DNA from: Deroplatys truncata
Taxonomy: Eukaryota; Arthropoda; Insecta; Mantodea; Mantidae
Direction of reading: 5' to 3'
Length of the DNA stretch: 64,000 nt
Assembly (NCBI GenBank): GCA_030765065.1
Contig: CM060984.1
Span: 99,925,488-99,989,487, forward strand
The position numbers and the translations under genes were made by a program. A model generated the notes under the pieces. It made no database searches. It saw only the letters and a program-made list of their open reading frames with translations, and was not told where the DNA came from. Every line of letters starts with the position of its first letter. The stretch's first letter is position 1. This document shows, in pieces, positions 1 to 10,788 of this stretch.

Positions 1-510
1 CCCACCCTTTACATGGAAAGAATCTCTTTATTCTTTACTTTTCAAAAAATAAAGATTTTATTTAAAATAGATTTTAAGTTATTAGCATGAGAATAACATA
101 TATATCTTGAATATTTTGGGAATAGCCTGTGAAAGTCTCTTCATTCTGAATTACATAAGATACAGGTAAAACACTTACTACACAAAAAATGTAGATTCTT
201 TAAAGCACACCATTTACGTAAATAACGTATAAGATATATTCGTTTTTATTGGTTTAAATTTTCAAATGGTTATACTTTTGTCAAATGCTAAGTGCTACTC
301 GTTTATTTCTCGTGATCATGTAAATAGCATGGCATTTCAAAGCGAGGCGCTTTTGGAAAATCTGACACTTGCTTACTACATTCTAAATCGAAATGTGTAA
401 ATGTTTAATGAAGATTTATTTGGATTAACGAGAAGTAGACAAAATAACAAGCTTTTGTAAGAACAGTTTTTGAAAAGTAGGAGAAAGTAAGTGAATGCAA
501 TACGTTAGAT
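1..510 (-). mobile_element. Family H copy, cut by window edge
   Basis: This is the 5' half of a minus-oriented family H element. It enters the window at the conserved block that reads CCCACCC...TTTACATGGAA and ends at GAGAAAGTAAGTGAATGCAA near 481-500, the diverged form of the terminal GAGAAAGTCATGTGAGTGTAA. The microsatellite half lies outside the window. It is an old, diverged copy. Confidence 0.7.
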
Positions 511-569
511 GTTTTAATGTACTACCTGGCAATGTCATTGAAGTATGATTTAAATTATGGAAAAATATA

Positions 570-1118
570 TATGTGCTGCCTTATACGCTGCCTTAAAATT
601 CCATACTGTTTCCACGCAATCGCGAGAAACAACTGAAAAGCGATGGGACTTTAAAAGAATGACAAGTATTGAAAAATTCGAACCCTTAATAACGGATATC
701 TCAGAAACAGCTTGTGCCACAGAAAAATCCATTTTAAGAAATTGTGTATTTTAAAAAGATCTAAATGTTTTTGTGTGGTACGTTTTTGTCTGTCGCTTAA
801 CGTTTACAAGTTATACAAGATTACACAACATTCCTTCCTAATGAAGAGGACTTCCTAGGTTATTCCCTGAAAATTCAAGATATATATATCTTATTTGTGA
901 TATAAATACCTTTCATATATGGTATTTTAATCAAAATCGTTAGAGGCATTCTTTAGAAAATCAAAATTTTCGAAAGATGTTCCATGTGAAGGGTATTTGG
1001 AGGTGGACGGATTTTATTGAAAGTCTTGGTATCGTATACTTGGTATTTGTCCGAATTTTGTTTTTGAGTTATGGTGTTCACAGACACACACACACGTGCG
1101 TGGACCTTTTTCTAAAAA
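570..1118 (+). mobile_element. Family H copy, both ends missing
   Basis: A plus-oriented copy that starts inside the element and reaches the CA tract (1085-1096) and the following CTTTTTCTAAAAA. At that A-run the sequence switches to the 5' end of the next copy (TCTGATGTG at 1119). Its own 3' end is not found after 1938, so it was lost. Short reading frames here are chance frames in repeat DNA. Confidence 0.7.
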
Positions 1119-1938
1119 TCTGATGTGATACATTCACATGAATTTCTCAGCACGCTATTTTTATTAGTGTGTATACAAACTATTCTTATTAAAGCTTATT
1201 TTTCTATCTACTACATTTAATCCAAATAAGCGTTTGCCAAAATAATATATTACACATTATGTTATAAATACAAAGAGAACAGCTTAAGAACTGGACGCTA
1301 TATACTGGCCTTAAATTCCATCTTTTCCATGCAGTCGCGAGAAGCGATTGAAAATAGATGGGAATTTAAAAGAATGACAAATATTGAACAATTTAAACCT
1401 TTAATAACGTATATCTCAGAAACGGTTTATGCCATAAAAATTTTAAGTAAACTGTGTGTTTTAAAGAGCTCTACAGTTCTTGTGTGGTACGTTTTCATCT
1501 ACTGCTAAACGTTTACCAGTTACACAGGATTATACAAAATTCCTTCCGAATGACGACTTACTAGGCTATTCCCAGAAAATTCAAGATGTACATTTTATGT
1601 GCCAAGTAAATATCTTTCATATGTGACACTTTAATCAAAATCGTTACAGAAATTGTTTTAGAAAATCAAAATTTTCGAAAAATATTTCATGTTAAGGGTA
1701 GTTGGGTGTGGAGGGTTTTTCTTGAAAATCTTCATGTCGCATCCTTGGAAGATACTAAACTCAAATACCAAGTTAAGCTGTTCACAGACACACACACGGA
1801 CCTTTTTTTTTTTAAAAAAATATTATTTTTGGATTCAGGTGGCTTCAAAACATGCATTTCCAGTGAAAAATCTCACGATAGAATTTTTGAGTGAATACAA
1901 TACCTTCTCTACCTACTATGTACATGGTAGAGAAAGTA
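1119..1938 (+). mobile_element. Family H copy, full length
   Basis: A complete plus copy of about 820 bp. The 5' end is TCTGATGTGATACATTCACATGA at 1119 and the 3' end is AGAGAAAGT at about 1938, followed by AAAAA. The 3' hairpin is well preserved: TTCTCTACC pairs with GGTAGAGAA around a 12-nt loop (about 1906-1935). It abuts the A-run of the preceding truncated copy. Confidence 0.8.
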
Positions 1939-2074
1939 AAAACGAAAATATCTCCATTAATTTGGCTGCTAGAATTATTCAAAATAGAGACGAATACTTT
2001 CTGTAGTGACTACGATTTAACTGAAATAAGATTAATCCATCTCATCGCTGCTGGCAGATAAGATACTACGTTTT

Positions 2075-2855
2075 ACTTCCTCTATCACGCACCTAGTAGG
2101 TAGAGAAGATATTGCATTCCACCCAAAAATGCAATATCAGAATGCCCCTAGAAATACATGTTTTGAGGCCCTCTGAGTCAAAAAGCATTTTTAGAAACAG
2201 GTGCTCTGTGTGTGCCTGTGAAAAATAAGTCAAAAACGAAAATAGAATAAATAAAAAAGTTGATATTTAAGTTCAGTATTTTCCAAGATGCGACACAAAG
2301 ATTTTCAAGAAAATCTCCCATCCCAAACAACCTTTACATGCAGCATTAATTTTGTATTTTCTCAAAAGTGGTCATATGATTTTTATTAATATGCCACATA
2401 TTATGATACTTATAAAACAAATAAAATGTATATCTTGAGCTTTTGTAGGAAATAGCCTATAAACTCCAGTTCATTCTGAAGGTATTTGTATAATTTTGCA
2501 CAAGTGGTATACGTTAAGAGGAGATCAAAATCGTACTGACAAAGAAATGTATATTTGTTTAAAACAGATAATTTATTCGTAATATGATTTTTTGTAATCA
2601 ATCATTTCCGAGATATGATTTACTATTGGTTTCAATTGTTCAATACTTTGCAATTTATTTTAAAAGCTCTGTCGTTAATTATTTCTGGCAATAGTATGGA
2701 AAGGGTATATAATTTTTAAGACACAACGTGTCGCTTTTAAACATCTGACCAATGATTCGTTTCCTCTGTCCCTCTTTACTTACATTTAAAAGTTTAATGA
2801 AACTATATCCTCAAATGTTTATCTCGATAAGCTTGAAGCAGATAGAAAAGAATAT
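2075..2855 (-). mobile_element. Family H copy, 5' end truncated
   Basis: A minus copy beginning with the 3' terminal motif (ACTTCCTCTATC, hairpin partner GGTAGAGAA) and running through the CCCAAA, CATGTTTTGAGG, TCAAGAAAATC and ATTTCCGAGATAT blocks. It decays near 2855 in a TA-rich stretch, just before a plus-oriented copy begins. Confidence 0.7.
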
Positions 2856-2870
2856 ATATATATCCATATA

Positions 2871-4587
2871 TAATGTGATACATTCACATGACTTTCTCTA
2901 GCCGCTTTCGTCTATTAGTGGATATACAAACAAGTCTTACTAAAGCTTATTACTTTCTCTACTACGTATAGTAAGTAGGGGAAGTATTGCATTTCACTCA
3001 AAAATTCGATACCGAGATTTCACCGAAAATATATGTTTTGAGACCCCCTGAATCCAAAAAGAGTATTTTGGAAACATGTCCGTGTGTGTGTGTTTGAACA
3101 GCATAACTCAGAAACGAACAGTCGAATAAACACCAAACTTGGTATTTAGGTTCAGTAGCTTCCAAGGATGTGACACGAAGGTTTTCAAGAAAATCCCCCC
3201 ACCCCAGATTACTCTTTACATGGAAGATTTTTCGAAAATTTTAATTTTCTCAAAAATGAGTCTAACGATTTTGATTAAAATCTCATATGTTTAAGTTATT
3301 TTCATGACAAATAAAATGTATATCTTGAATTTTCTGGGAATGTCTCCAAAAGCATTCTTCTTTGTGAACGACTTTTGCATAACTGGTAAACCATAAGAGA
3401 TAGACAAAATTTTACTACACAAGAAATGTAGATCGCGTTAAAATACACAATTTATGTTATATACATTTTTTTTGTTGAGTGAACCATTTTCGAGATATTG
3501 CTTGTTATTCCATTAAATTTTTCAATACTTATTTTCTCAAATGGGAATTCGTTATTCATTTTTTAAGTCTTTGATATGCAAAGAGTATTAATCTATGGAA
3601 AAGGGAATGGTGCTGCACCTAGCTATTAAGAGATATGTATGTTCTTAAAGGCTACTGTATTTCTATATTGCCCTTGTAAATATATATTCCCCTTACATCT
3701 ACAAGAAACTTAGCATTAAGATAGAGTCTGCAAATGTATATCTCGATTAACATGAAGTAAATGGAGAATAAGCGTTTATAAAAATAGTTTGTACAAGAGT
3801 AGAGAAAGTCATGTGAGTGTAACACATCAGATTTTTTTTATATCCACTTCATTTAATACAAATATACTTTTGCAGAAATATCTACATTACACATTTCGTT
3901 ATAGATACAAAGGGAACAGCAATAGTCAAATTTTTTAACTGGAGGCTATACAGTGGGCTTAAAATTCATTACTGTTTCAATGGAATCGTGAGAAACAATT
4001 GAACGTTGAGAGGATTTAGAATCGCCAAGAAATTAACAATTCGAACCTTTAATAACGGATATCTCAGAAACAGCTTATGCCGCAAAAAATTATTTGAGGT
4101 AAATTGTGTGTTTTAAAGAGATCTACATTTCTTGTATGGTACGTTTTTGGCTACCGCTTAACGTTTACCAGTTATACAAGATAATGCAAAATTCCTTCCG
4201 AATGAAGAGGACTTCTAAGGCTATTCCCAGAAAATTCAAGGTATAGATTCTATTTGTCATGTAAATACCTTTGACGTATGTATATATCGTTGCAGCCATT
4301 TTTTAGAAAATAAAAAAATTCAAATGTTCCATGTAAAGGGTAGTTTTGGATAAGGGGATTTTCTTGAAAATCTTGCTGTCACATTTTTGGAAGGTACTGA
4401 ACTAAGTAATAAGTATGGTATTTATCCGACTTTCCATTTTTGAGTAATGCTGTTCACAGACACACACACGAATATTTTTCTAAAAATGCTTTTTTGTATT
4501 TGGGGGCCTCCGGTGAAATTCCGGTATCAAAATTTTGGGTGAAATGCAGTATCTTCTCTACCTACTAGGTACGTGGTAGAGAAAGTA
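2871..4587 (+). mobile_element. Family H copy interrupted by a nested copy
   Basis: A plus copy in two pieces, 2871-2950 and 3833-4587. The first ends AAAGCTTAT; the second resumes TATCCACTTCATTTAATAC, which is contiguous in uninterrupted copies (1197-1225). The interruption is a minus-oriented copy (2952-3831). The 3' end has the hairpin CTCTACC/GGTAGAG and GAGAAAGT followed by AAAAAA. Confidence 0.8.
2952..3831 (-). mobile_element. Family H copy nested in opposite orientation
   Basis: A complete minus copy of about 880 bp, from ACTTTCTCTACTACG to CACATCAGA. It lies in the T-run of the host motif AGCTTATTTTTATATC. Read in the element's own direction, both flanks are A-runs, as for the same-strand insertions elsewhere. 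No target duplication other than the homopolymer is visible. Confidence 0.85.
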
Positions 4588-4599
4588 AAAAATGATTGT

Positions 4600-4632
4600 T
4601 GATAGAGAAAGTATTGTGTATTTAACACATCG
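4600..4632 (-). repeat. Solo family H 5' terminus
   Basis: An isolated end, GATAGAGAAAGTATTGTG...AACACATCGGA, matching the last bases of a minus copy and lying directly downstream of the plus copy that ends at 4587. It is either a remnant of another insertion or a recombination scar. Confidence 0.55.
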
Positions 4633-5161
4633 GATTTTTTATTTAGGGTTTTGTTTTTGTTCTATAGTATCCTATATTCAAGGTAAAAATATATAGATGC
4701 TAGAAAATCAGAACTACAAACCGAGTTTTTACTTCCAAACTACTTTATATTAGACGTTTCGGAAAGACAAAACCAATGATCATTTATTTCGCTCTCGAAC
4801 TCTCCCTCATTTTGTTTAAAAAGCCGGAAAAGAGGTCAGAAGAAGAAAAACAATTACACACTGTCATCTGTCACAGAGTGCTATTATGTCTGCTGCAGCC
4901 AGCTAAAGGAAATGTTGCTCCTCTCTGGGCAGCTGTTCAAAATGGGACATAACCTCCTTTGAAAGTGTGTTTCCGACAACGCTCTGTGTTTATTGGATCG
5001 AGAAAATTACAAACCCCGCACTGAGGGACTGTCCTCCAAGTTCAGTAATGAAAGACCTTCTTTAATGTATTTATGAGTGTAAGGTTTGTTCAGAAAACCT
5101 GGTGCGTTTCCCAGAAGCTATTTCAATACATTTTCTTTATCTTTCCTTTCTTTCTTGTTTG
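4633..5161. other. Unassigned sequence
   Basis: About 530 bp with no recognised repeat. It is less AT-rich than its surroundings from about 4860 to 5060. No frame on either strand stays open with splice signals that I can support. Confidence 0.4.
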
Positions 5162-5995
5162 CTTTCTCTACCATGTACATAGTAGGTAGAGAAGGTATTG
5201 TATTCTACCCAAAAATTCTATACCGAGACTTCACCGGAAATACATGTTTTAAGGCACCTTGAATGAAAAAAGCAGTTTTAGAAAAAATCCTGTGTGTATG
5301 TGAACAATATAACTCAAAAACGAAAAGATATATACATACCAAGCTTGGAATTTAGGTTTAGCATCTTCCAAAGATTCGATATGGAGATTTTCAAGAAAAT
5401 CCCCCACCCCACTCTTTACATGGAACATTTTTCCGAAAGTTTTTATTTTCTAAAAAATTTCTAATGATTTTGATTAAAATGCCATATATTAATGATATTT
5501 GCATGCCAAATAAAATGTATATCTTGAATTTCCTGGGAGTAGCCTATGTAATCCTCTTCATTCAGAAGAAATTTTGCATAACTTGTAAATATTAAGTGAT
5601 TGACGAACACGTACTACACAGACGTTGTAGAGCTCTTTAAAATACAACTTATTTCAAATAACATTTTTGTTTGCGTATCAGCCATTTCCGATATCCGTTA
5701 TTAATGGTTCGAATTGTGAAATACTTAGCCATACTTAAGTCCTGTCGATTATCAGTTTTTCCTCTCAATATCATGGAAAGAGTATGGAATTTTAAGGCTA
5801 GCGTATAGCGTCCAGTTCTATAACATTTGGCTATCGCTATTTACTTTGTATCTATAACGAAATGTCTAATGCAGCTATTTATGCAGAGGTTTAAATCGAT
5901 TAAAATGAAGTAGGTAGAAAAATAAATTTTCGTAAGAATAATTTGTATACCCACTAATAAACGATAGAGGGCAGGGAGTCATTTGAATGCAGAGA
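5162..5995 (-). mobile_element. Family H copy, older subtype
   Basis: A minus copy that starts with the hairpin form CTTTCTCTACC...GGTAGAGAAGG and ends with a decayed terminus (GGCAGGGAGTCATTTGAATGC). Its internal spelling, for example GGAAGAAATTTTGCATAACTTG, belongs to the older subtype with the longer 3' hairpin. Confidence 0.7.
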
Positions 5996-6084
5996 TAAGA
6001 CTTTCTACTTCATTGCTTACCTATTGTATCAAAAGTTCCATGTGTGCTTATACGTGAACAGCATGACTCAAAGGAATTCATCGA

Positions 6085-6290
6085 CATGGATAGTGGAGAT
6101 CGTTAAGGCGCAGATTCCTGAACGGGAGGTCTGCAATTCAAATCCCACTAGGACCGTCACTTACTGAGATTTTTTTTTTCAGGTTTTCCTAAGTCCTCAT
6201 AACTAGAAACTGCGGGGAGGTTACCTAAACTTGGATATGGAAGGTTTCCTTCGAAAATTCCCCTTCCGAATTATCATTTTCTTTCAGGTA
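6085..6290 (+). mobile_element. tRNA-headed SINE fragment
   Basis: It contains a decayed pol III B box (AATTCAAATCC near 6140) after an A-box-like stretch (GTTAAGGCG), then a T-run and CAGGTTTTCCTAAG. The body resembles the SINEs at 6550-6897 and 17565-18075, which have a TTTTTCGTGGTTTTCCC-like segment after the tRNA part. It is diverged, so the boundaries are approximate. Confidence 0.45.
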
Positions 6291-6549
6291 TTATTAATGC
6301 ACATGGACTATAATGCAGTGTGCAGTAAGAGCAGGTATTAAACACTACTGAACAATTCAAAGTAATTTCTAGGAAAAGAAGGATTAAATATATAATTTCC
6401 AAAGCTATTTAAGTGTAACAGGCGAAGATTTAAAAAAAATTCCGAAAACTACATGAAGAACAATTTCTTTTTACACTATCTAATGGCTCTAATGATTTTC
6501 AGTAAAACACCATAAGTTTAAGATATATACACAACTAATAAAATATACA

Positions 6550-6897
6550 GATTGGAAGTGGAGGAGGATTTCAGCAATACGCCAAGGCTATTTATTGCGC
6601 CTAGTAAACCTCCGGGAAGCAGGCGGAGTGACACGGGGCGCCTAATGTTTCCAGATTTAGCATCCCTGAACGCCCTTTTGATTCACAGACATGTTATGGC
6701 AGAAGGTTCCGTGCCAGCCCCTGCACATGAAATGAGAGGAAATGAGGGACAGAAAAGCTCTTGGTAGCAGCATTCGCCTATCAACATGGAAAATCACGAA
6801 AAACCCCAAGGTTAGGTGAACGATCCAACGGGAATCGAATCCCGGACCTCCCGAATGAAGACCTCAGACGCTATCGCCTAATCCATCCCGCTCGGCA
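6550..6897 (-). mobile_element. tRNA-headed SINE
   Basis: On the minus strand the head reads GCCGAGCGGGATGGATTAGG, then a canonical B box (GGGATTCGATTCCC; plus strand 6830-6843). The body follows with GGGGTTTTTCGTGATTTTCC and GATAGGCGAATGCTG. The same head and body order occurs at 17565-18075. The head keeps A and B boxes but not a full cloverleaf with acceptor pairing, so it is a SINE and not a tRNA gene. A 71-codon plus-strand frame across it is incidental. Confidence 0.7.
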
Positions 6898-7039
6898 ACC
6901 ACTATAATTTACTTTCATATCTATTCTACAGCATTATTGTAAAAGTTGATAGCTTTCCTGGTTATTAATTATGGCAAATGTTTCCCGAAACGTTTTAATA
7001 CACATTCTGTTGTAGCTACATAGAAGCGTACAGAACATT

Positions 7040-7480
7040 AGTATGACAGAAAAATGCTTAAAAAGATCCTCGCTGTATGTACCCGAGTTTGATACATTGC
7101 AAAAAGAACGGGCGTAACATTTAAAAAGTACAGAGCGTTCATTTTCTGGCCCGGATCGCGTATTACGTGATCCGTGGCTGTTACTCCACCGGGGGGTTTT
7201 CCATTCGGCGTTACATACTCATGAGTAAATAGCAACATGCACTATATGAGTACTAACCTTGTTCTAAGTGGTGTTGAAGGTGGTGTCCATCTGCATTGAG
7301 ACATTCCTGGCAATCCTAGTCGTTGCGAGGCTGTAATTCGTGAACAATAGTCATTCTGTAGAGTTTTAGTTTTAAAAGTTTAGCAGTTCTATGAGCAGAG
7401 ATTTATGAAACACTCACTTGCTGTGCAACACGTGTTAGACACTTCTATGGAGAGCACTCGAATGATGCACCAATTTCGTC
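7040..7480 (-). pseudogene. DUF4817-type DDE transposase, internally deleted
   Basis: Reading the minus strand, about 7480-7315 spells a broken helix-turn-helix region with the recognisable run ISAHRTAKLLKLKLYRMTIV and then HELQPRND. Such runs are typical of the N-terminal part of insect DUF4817 or 'Tc3-like' transposases. Immediately downstream (7320-7255) comes a segment reading CQECLNADGHHLQHHLEQ, which resembles the extreme C-terminus of the same family. The central DDE catalytic part should lie between them and is absent, so this is an internally deleted relic with additional stops. The sequence from 7255 down to 7040 may be 3' non-coding. Family assignment rests on pattern recognition only. 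Confidence 0.5.
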
Positions 7481-7484
7481 AATT

Positions 7485-7985
7485 TTTTCCTACATTAGAA
7501 CATGTCCTTTTCGCTTCTTAGGTTTAACGTTTAGGGATCCCGTTGTCCTAAATGTATTTGGAACTGTAATATCAGAAAGTTTCTCCTGAACTTTTCTACA
7601 TACGTGTCAACATAATGTGGTTTGTACGCATGTATCACACATAAAAATTCTTTGCTCAAACGTGAATTTTTCGGCAGACATTTTAGTGGACTAATAACAA
7701 GACAAGAACGGAAACAATAATAAGAATACTCTAAAGCATTGTGGTCCAACTTTTCATTAACTGAGGGCCAACAGCCCTGAAAGTTTACTTTAATAAAAAG
7801 ACAGTTAAGAGATTTATGAAACACATCTCGCCTGTTTAATAAGTGGACAGGCAATATTTTAAAAAAAAATTAATTTGCACATCTGACACGTTTTATGATT
7901 AGGAAAGTTAATGTGAAGATCCGCACTGAAGTTTCTCAATGTCCACTTTAAGTTCTGTCAGGGAAAATATCAGGCTTGATTCTAG
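7485..7985. other. Unassigned sequence between two transposase relics
   Basis: About 500 bp. A 107-codon minus-strand frame (7531-7854) is present but shows no motif I recognise and may be chance. It lies between a DUF4817-like relic and the C-terminal end of the hAT-like relic, so it may be non-coding element DNA. Confidence 0.35.
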
Positions 7986-9093
7986 TCAAGTACTTTCAAT
8001 GTTTCTTTTATTTAATTGCTTTAAGAGCTGAAAACGCACTTTCATACACTTATGTACTGCCAAATAGTGATAGTATTTGCAGCGAGGATTTGTGAAGTTT
8101 AGGAAAATGCTCTTTTGATACTTCCAAACATTCTGAGGAACATCCCACTTTTTGATCTGGAAGAATGGATCAGCCTGAAAATCACAGATCTCCATTTGAA
8201 GGTCAAAGGGCATCAGGCTCACATCGGTTTTCATGGGGCTGTTGAAGAGGGCAAGTTTTAGCTTCAGAGCATCAAAGTCTTGGAATCTGTTCTTGAACTC
8301 CTCCTTCACTTCACTTATGATTTCCGGAAACTCACTGAAATTTACATCCTTTTCCTCTTCCTGCAGCTGTTGCCAAGATGGGAATGTGCCGTATTATTTT
8401 ATTTGTCTAATTTGTATTAAATCAAGTTTACTGTGGAATCCTTGAATATGCTCATGGAACTGGGAGATATTTTGTTTTCTACCTTGAAGTTTCAGATTCA
8501 AAGTATTTAGATGTGATGTTAAATCAGTCAAGAAGGCGAGTGTAAGAATGAATTGGCTATCTCTCAGCTTATCTTGATATTCATGCCCAATATTTTCATT
8601 GATGAGAAAAGTAAGAATTGCATTCCTTAACTCAAATAACTGCTCAAGCAATTTCCAGCACTAAGCCAGTGCACTCCACAGTACAATAAAATGTCAGCAT
8701 ATTCAGTTTCCAGAGTATTCAAGAATGAAACAAATGCTCTGTGTATTTTAGCTTTTATGCCTCCTCTTATTAGAGGTACAGTATTTACAACTGTCTTCAT
8801 TTGCTACTGAGTTTTAAAATTTTCCCATAGAGTGCCTCTTGATGTATAAAAAACAAGCATTGTATCCCCTTGTTTTTCACGACTAGCCCAATTTTATGAC
8901 GAACTATAGTTTTAACTCCATCTGTTACTATGTCAGAGCATTTACCAAAACCACCATATTGAGAAATTGTACCATCCAAAGCCCTAAATATATCAATCAC
9001 TTAGCACTGACTTTTAAAGCTTGTAGTTCCAAGAGTTCCTCGTGAATTTCAAACTCAGAGTTTATAGTTCTGACAAAGATAAGAAGCTGACTG

Positions 9094-9132
<39 letters not shown>

Positions 9133-9300
9133 ATCAATGTTTTCATCTAGTGCCAGAGAGAGAATTCACATTTCCGCATAATGTCCTGAAGAGTAGTAGG
9201 AACAATTTTCCATTTCATTAATTCTTCTGCTTACAGTTTTGGGACAAAGACACTGTTTCAAAATTTTTGCCTAACTTATTTTCCTCAAAGGCAATTGTCA
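7986..9300 (-). pseudogene. hAT-superfamily transposase relic (GTF2IRD2/ZBED-like type)
   Basis: Three minus-strand blocks, in order 9000-8797, 8651-8394 and 8309-7986, follow the order of a hAT transposase of the kind also seen in GTF2IRD2- and ZBED5-like proteins. Block 1 has CSDIVTDGVKTIV and then FFIHQEALYGKIL, corresponding to the 'TDGAPAM...HQEALCGK' region around a catalytic Asp. A frame-broken stretch (8790-8650) reads like EYADILLYCGVHWLS, the counterpart of the conserved 'VRWLSRG' tract. Block 2 continues LFELRNAILTFL and LAFLTDLTSHLNTLNLKLQG, and block 3 is the alpha-helical C-terminal part. Upstream (9300-9150), KTVSRRINEM is a further match. Frameshifts and stops separate the blocks, and an (AT)n tract interrupts the N-terminal third. 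It is inactive, and its termini were not found. Confidence 0.7.
9096..9130. repeat. (AT)n microsatellite
   Basis: An uninterrupted AT dinucleotide run of about 35 bp inside the hAT-like relic. It is probably a late expansion within dead coding sequence. Confidence 0.9.
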
Positions 9301-9528
9301 TTTTATAGCACATCGTTTTATTAGCTCATCGTCCCTAAAAGACTTCTTACTCTTTGCTAGTTCCACATACGTAATAAGATGCTGTGAAACCTGCGGTGTC
9401 TAATGGCTGCCGAAACATATCCTTCTACTTTATCAGCTTCTGCTTCAAATCATCGAACATGCAATTCCTTGCTGCTCCTTGGCATACGTCGTATTTTGTT
9501 TTATGCAAGCTAGTATAGTCTGTACTTA

Positions 9529-10786
9529 CGCGGGCTGTTCCAGAAGTACCCGACCTAACAAAGAAAACACAAAACTTTGGGGAAAAAACATCTTTATTTC
9601 TGTACATAGTCTCCTTTCAGCTCGATACACTTTTCCCGGCGGTGTTCAGTAGCTTCGATACCCTGTTTATACTGAGAACCATCGAGTTCTGCAAAATACT
9701 CATCAACTGCAGACTCCAGCTTTTCACTGTTGGCAAATCTTTTAGCACCAAGCTATTTCTTCAACCTTGAAATAGAAAATAATCAGAGGGGGCTAAATCT
9801 GGCGAATAGGGTGCATGAGGAAGCAATTCGAACTTTAACTCATTGATTTTGGCCAAGGCGATAGTGGATGTGTGAGTTGGTGCATTGAAGAAACAAAACT
9901 TCCACTAAATGTAGCCGTTTTTGCTTGATTTCATCATTCAAATGCTGCAATAAGTTTGCATAATACTCGCAATTGATTCCTTTTCCTTTTTGAGGATAAT
10001 CGATGAAAATTACTCCACACACATTCCAAAATAACTGACGCCATGACCTTGCCTGCAAATGGAAATGTCTCACTTTCTTTGGAGCCGATTCTCCCCTTTT
10101 AATCCACTGGTTTGACTGCTCCTTCGTCTCAGGTGTGAAGTGATGGACCCATGTTTCATCCATGATTATGAATTGGCACAAAAGCTCGGCTTTATTGCAG
10201 AAAACATCGCCAAACACTCAACTGAAACATCTTCACGATGCTGCTTTTATTCCATTGTGGGTAAACACGGCACCCATCTTAGCATACCTTTCTCTTGTCT
10301 ACATTTTCAGTCAGTATGCGATATACAACATTTTTTGAAATACCTACGATGTCTGCTAGCTCACACACTCAGTCGACGGTCATCCTATGCCATCTTGTGG
10401 ATTTTCCTCACAATTTCTGGCGTGGTCACCTCATTTGGTCTACCATTGCGATGTTCGTCTTGGCAGCTCCTACGGCCTCGCTTAAACTCTGCTACCCAAT
10501 ATCTTACTGTTATAAACGAAGTAGCAGACTCCCCCAGAGTAGAATCTAACTCAGCTTTAATATTAGTTGGACTAAGACCTTTCAAATGAAAGCATTGTAT
10601 CACATAACGATGACCAGTTTTATCCATGTTTACAAATTTGCTAAGAGCCAAACAATTACTAAACGACGTAGCATCATCAGACTTCAGACTTAAGCTTTAT
10701 AAGTTGGTACTTTCTACCGCAGTCGTTTGTTTGAAACAACAACCGCTATATATACATCAGGTCTGGTACTTCTGGCACTGCTCTCG
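9529..10786 (-). mobile_element. mariner element with both TIRs and TA duplications
   Basis: The two 28-bp terminal inverted repeats are visible at 9529-9556 and 10759-10786. They share CCAGAAGTACC and ACCT and differ at about five positions. Each is flanked outside by TA (9527-9528 and 10787-10788), the canonical mariner target duplication. The total of 1258 bp is close to the usual 1.3 kb. The transposase lies on the minus strand. The TIR divergence and broken coding region show that this is an old, inactive copy. Confidence 0.9.
9605..10651 (-). pseudogene. mariner transposase pseudogene (lost catalytic Asp)
   Basis: The start codon at 10651 opens MALSKFVNMDKTGHRYVIQ, followed by the helix-turn-helix region with FKRGRRSCQDEHRNGRP, the usual N-terminal signature of mariner transposases. 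The catalytic region begins with MDETWVHHFTPETKEQ (first catalytic Asp) and continues through GVIFIDYPQKGKGIN. At the second catalytic motif, normally HQDNAP-H-S, a small deletion removes the Asp and shifts the frame. The PYSPDLAPSDYF motif and the C-terminal EYFAELDGSQYKQGIE persist in other frames. Three aspartates would form the DD34D active site; one is gone, so the protein cannot be functional. The subfamily is uncertain. Confidence 0.85.
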
Positions 10787-10788
10787 TA

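Noticed and set aside
1689..2006. 105-codon frame at the end of a family H copy
   Set aside because: It lies across non-coding repeat sequence and the frame is not kept in other full-length copies.
6552..6767. 71-codon plus-strand frame
   Set aside because: It is antisense to the body of a SINE; the minus strand carries the tRNA head and the B box.
6830..6897. Candidate tRNA genes at SINE heads (also 11277, 17619, 26840, 32595, 37810)
   Set aside because: A and B boxes are present, but acceptor and anticodon stems do not close properly and each is followed by a SINE body. They are tRNA-derived heads, not tRNA genes.
10140..10589. 149-codon plus-strand frame
   Set aside because: It is the antisense of the mariner transposase, which explains the long opening.
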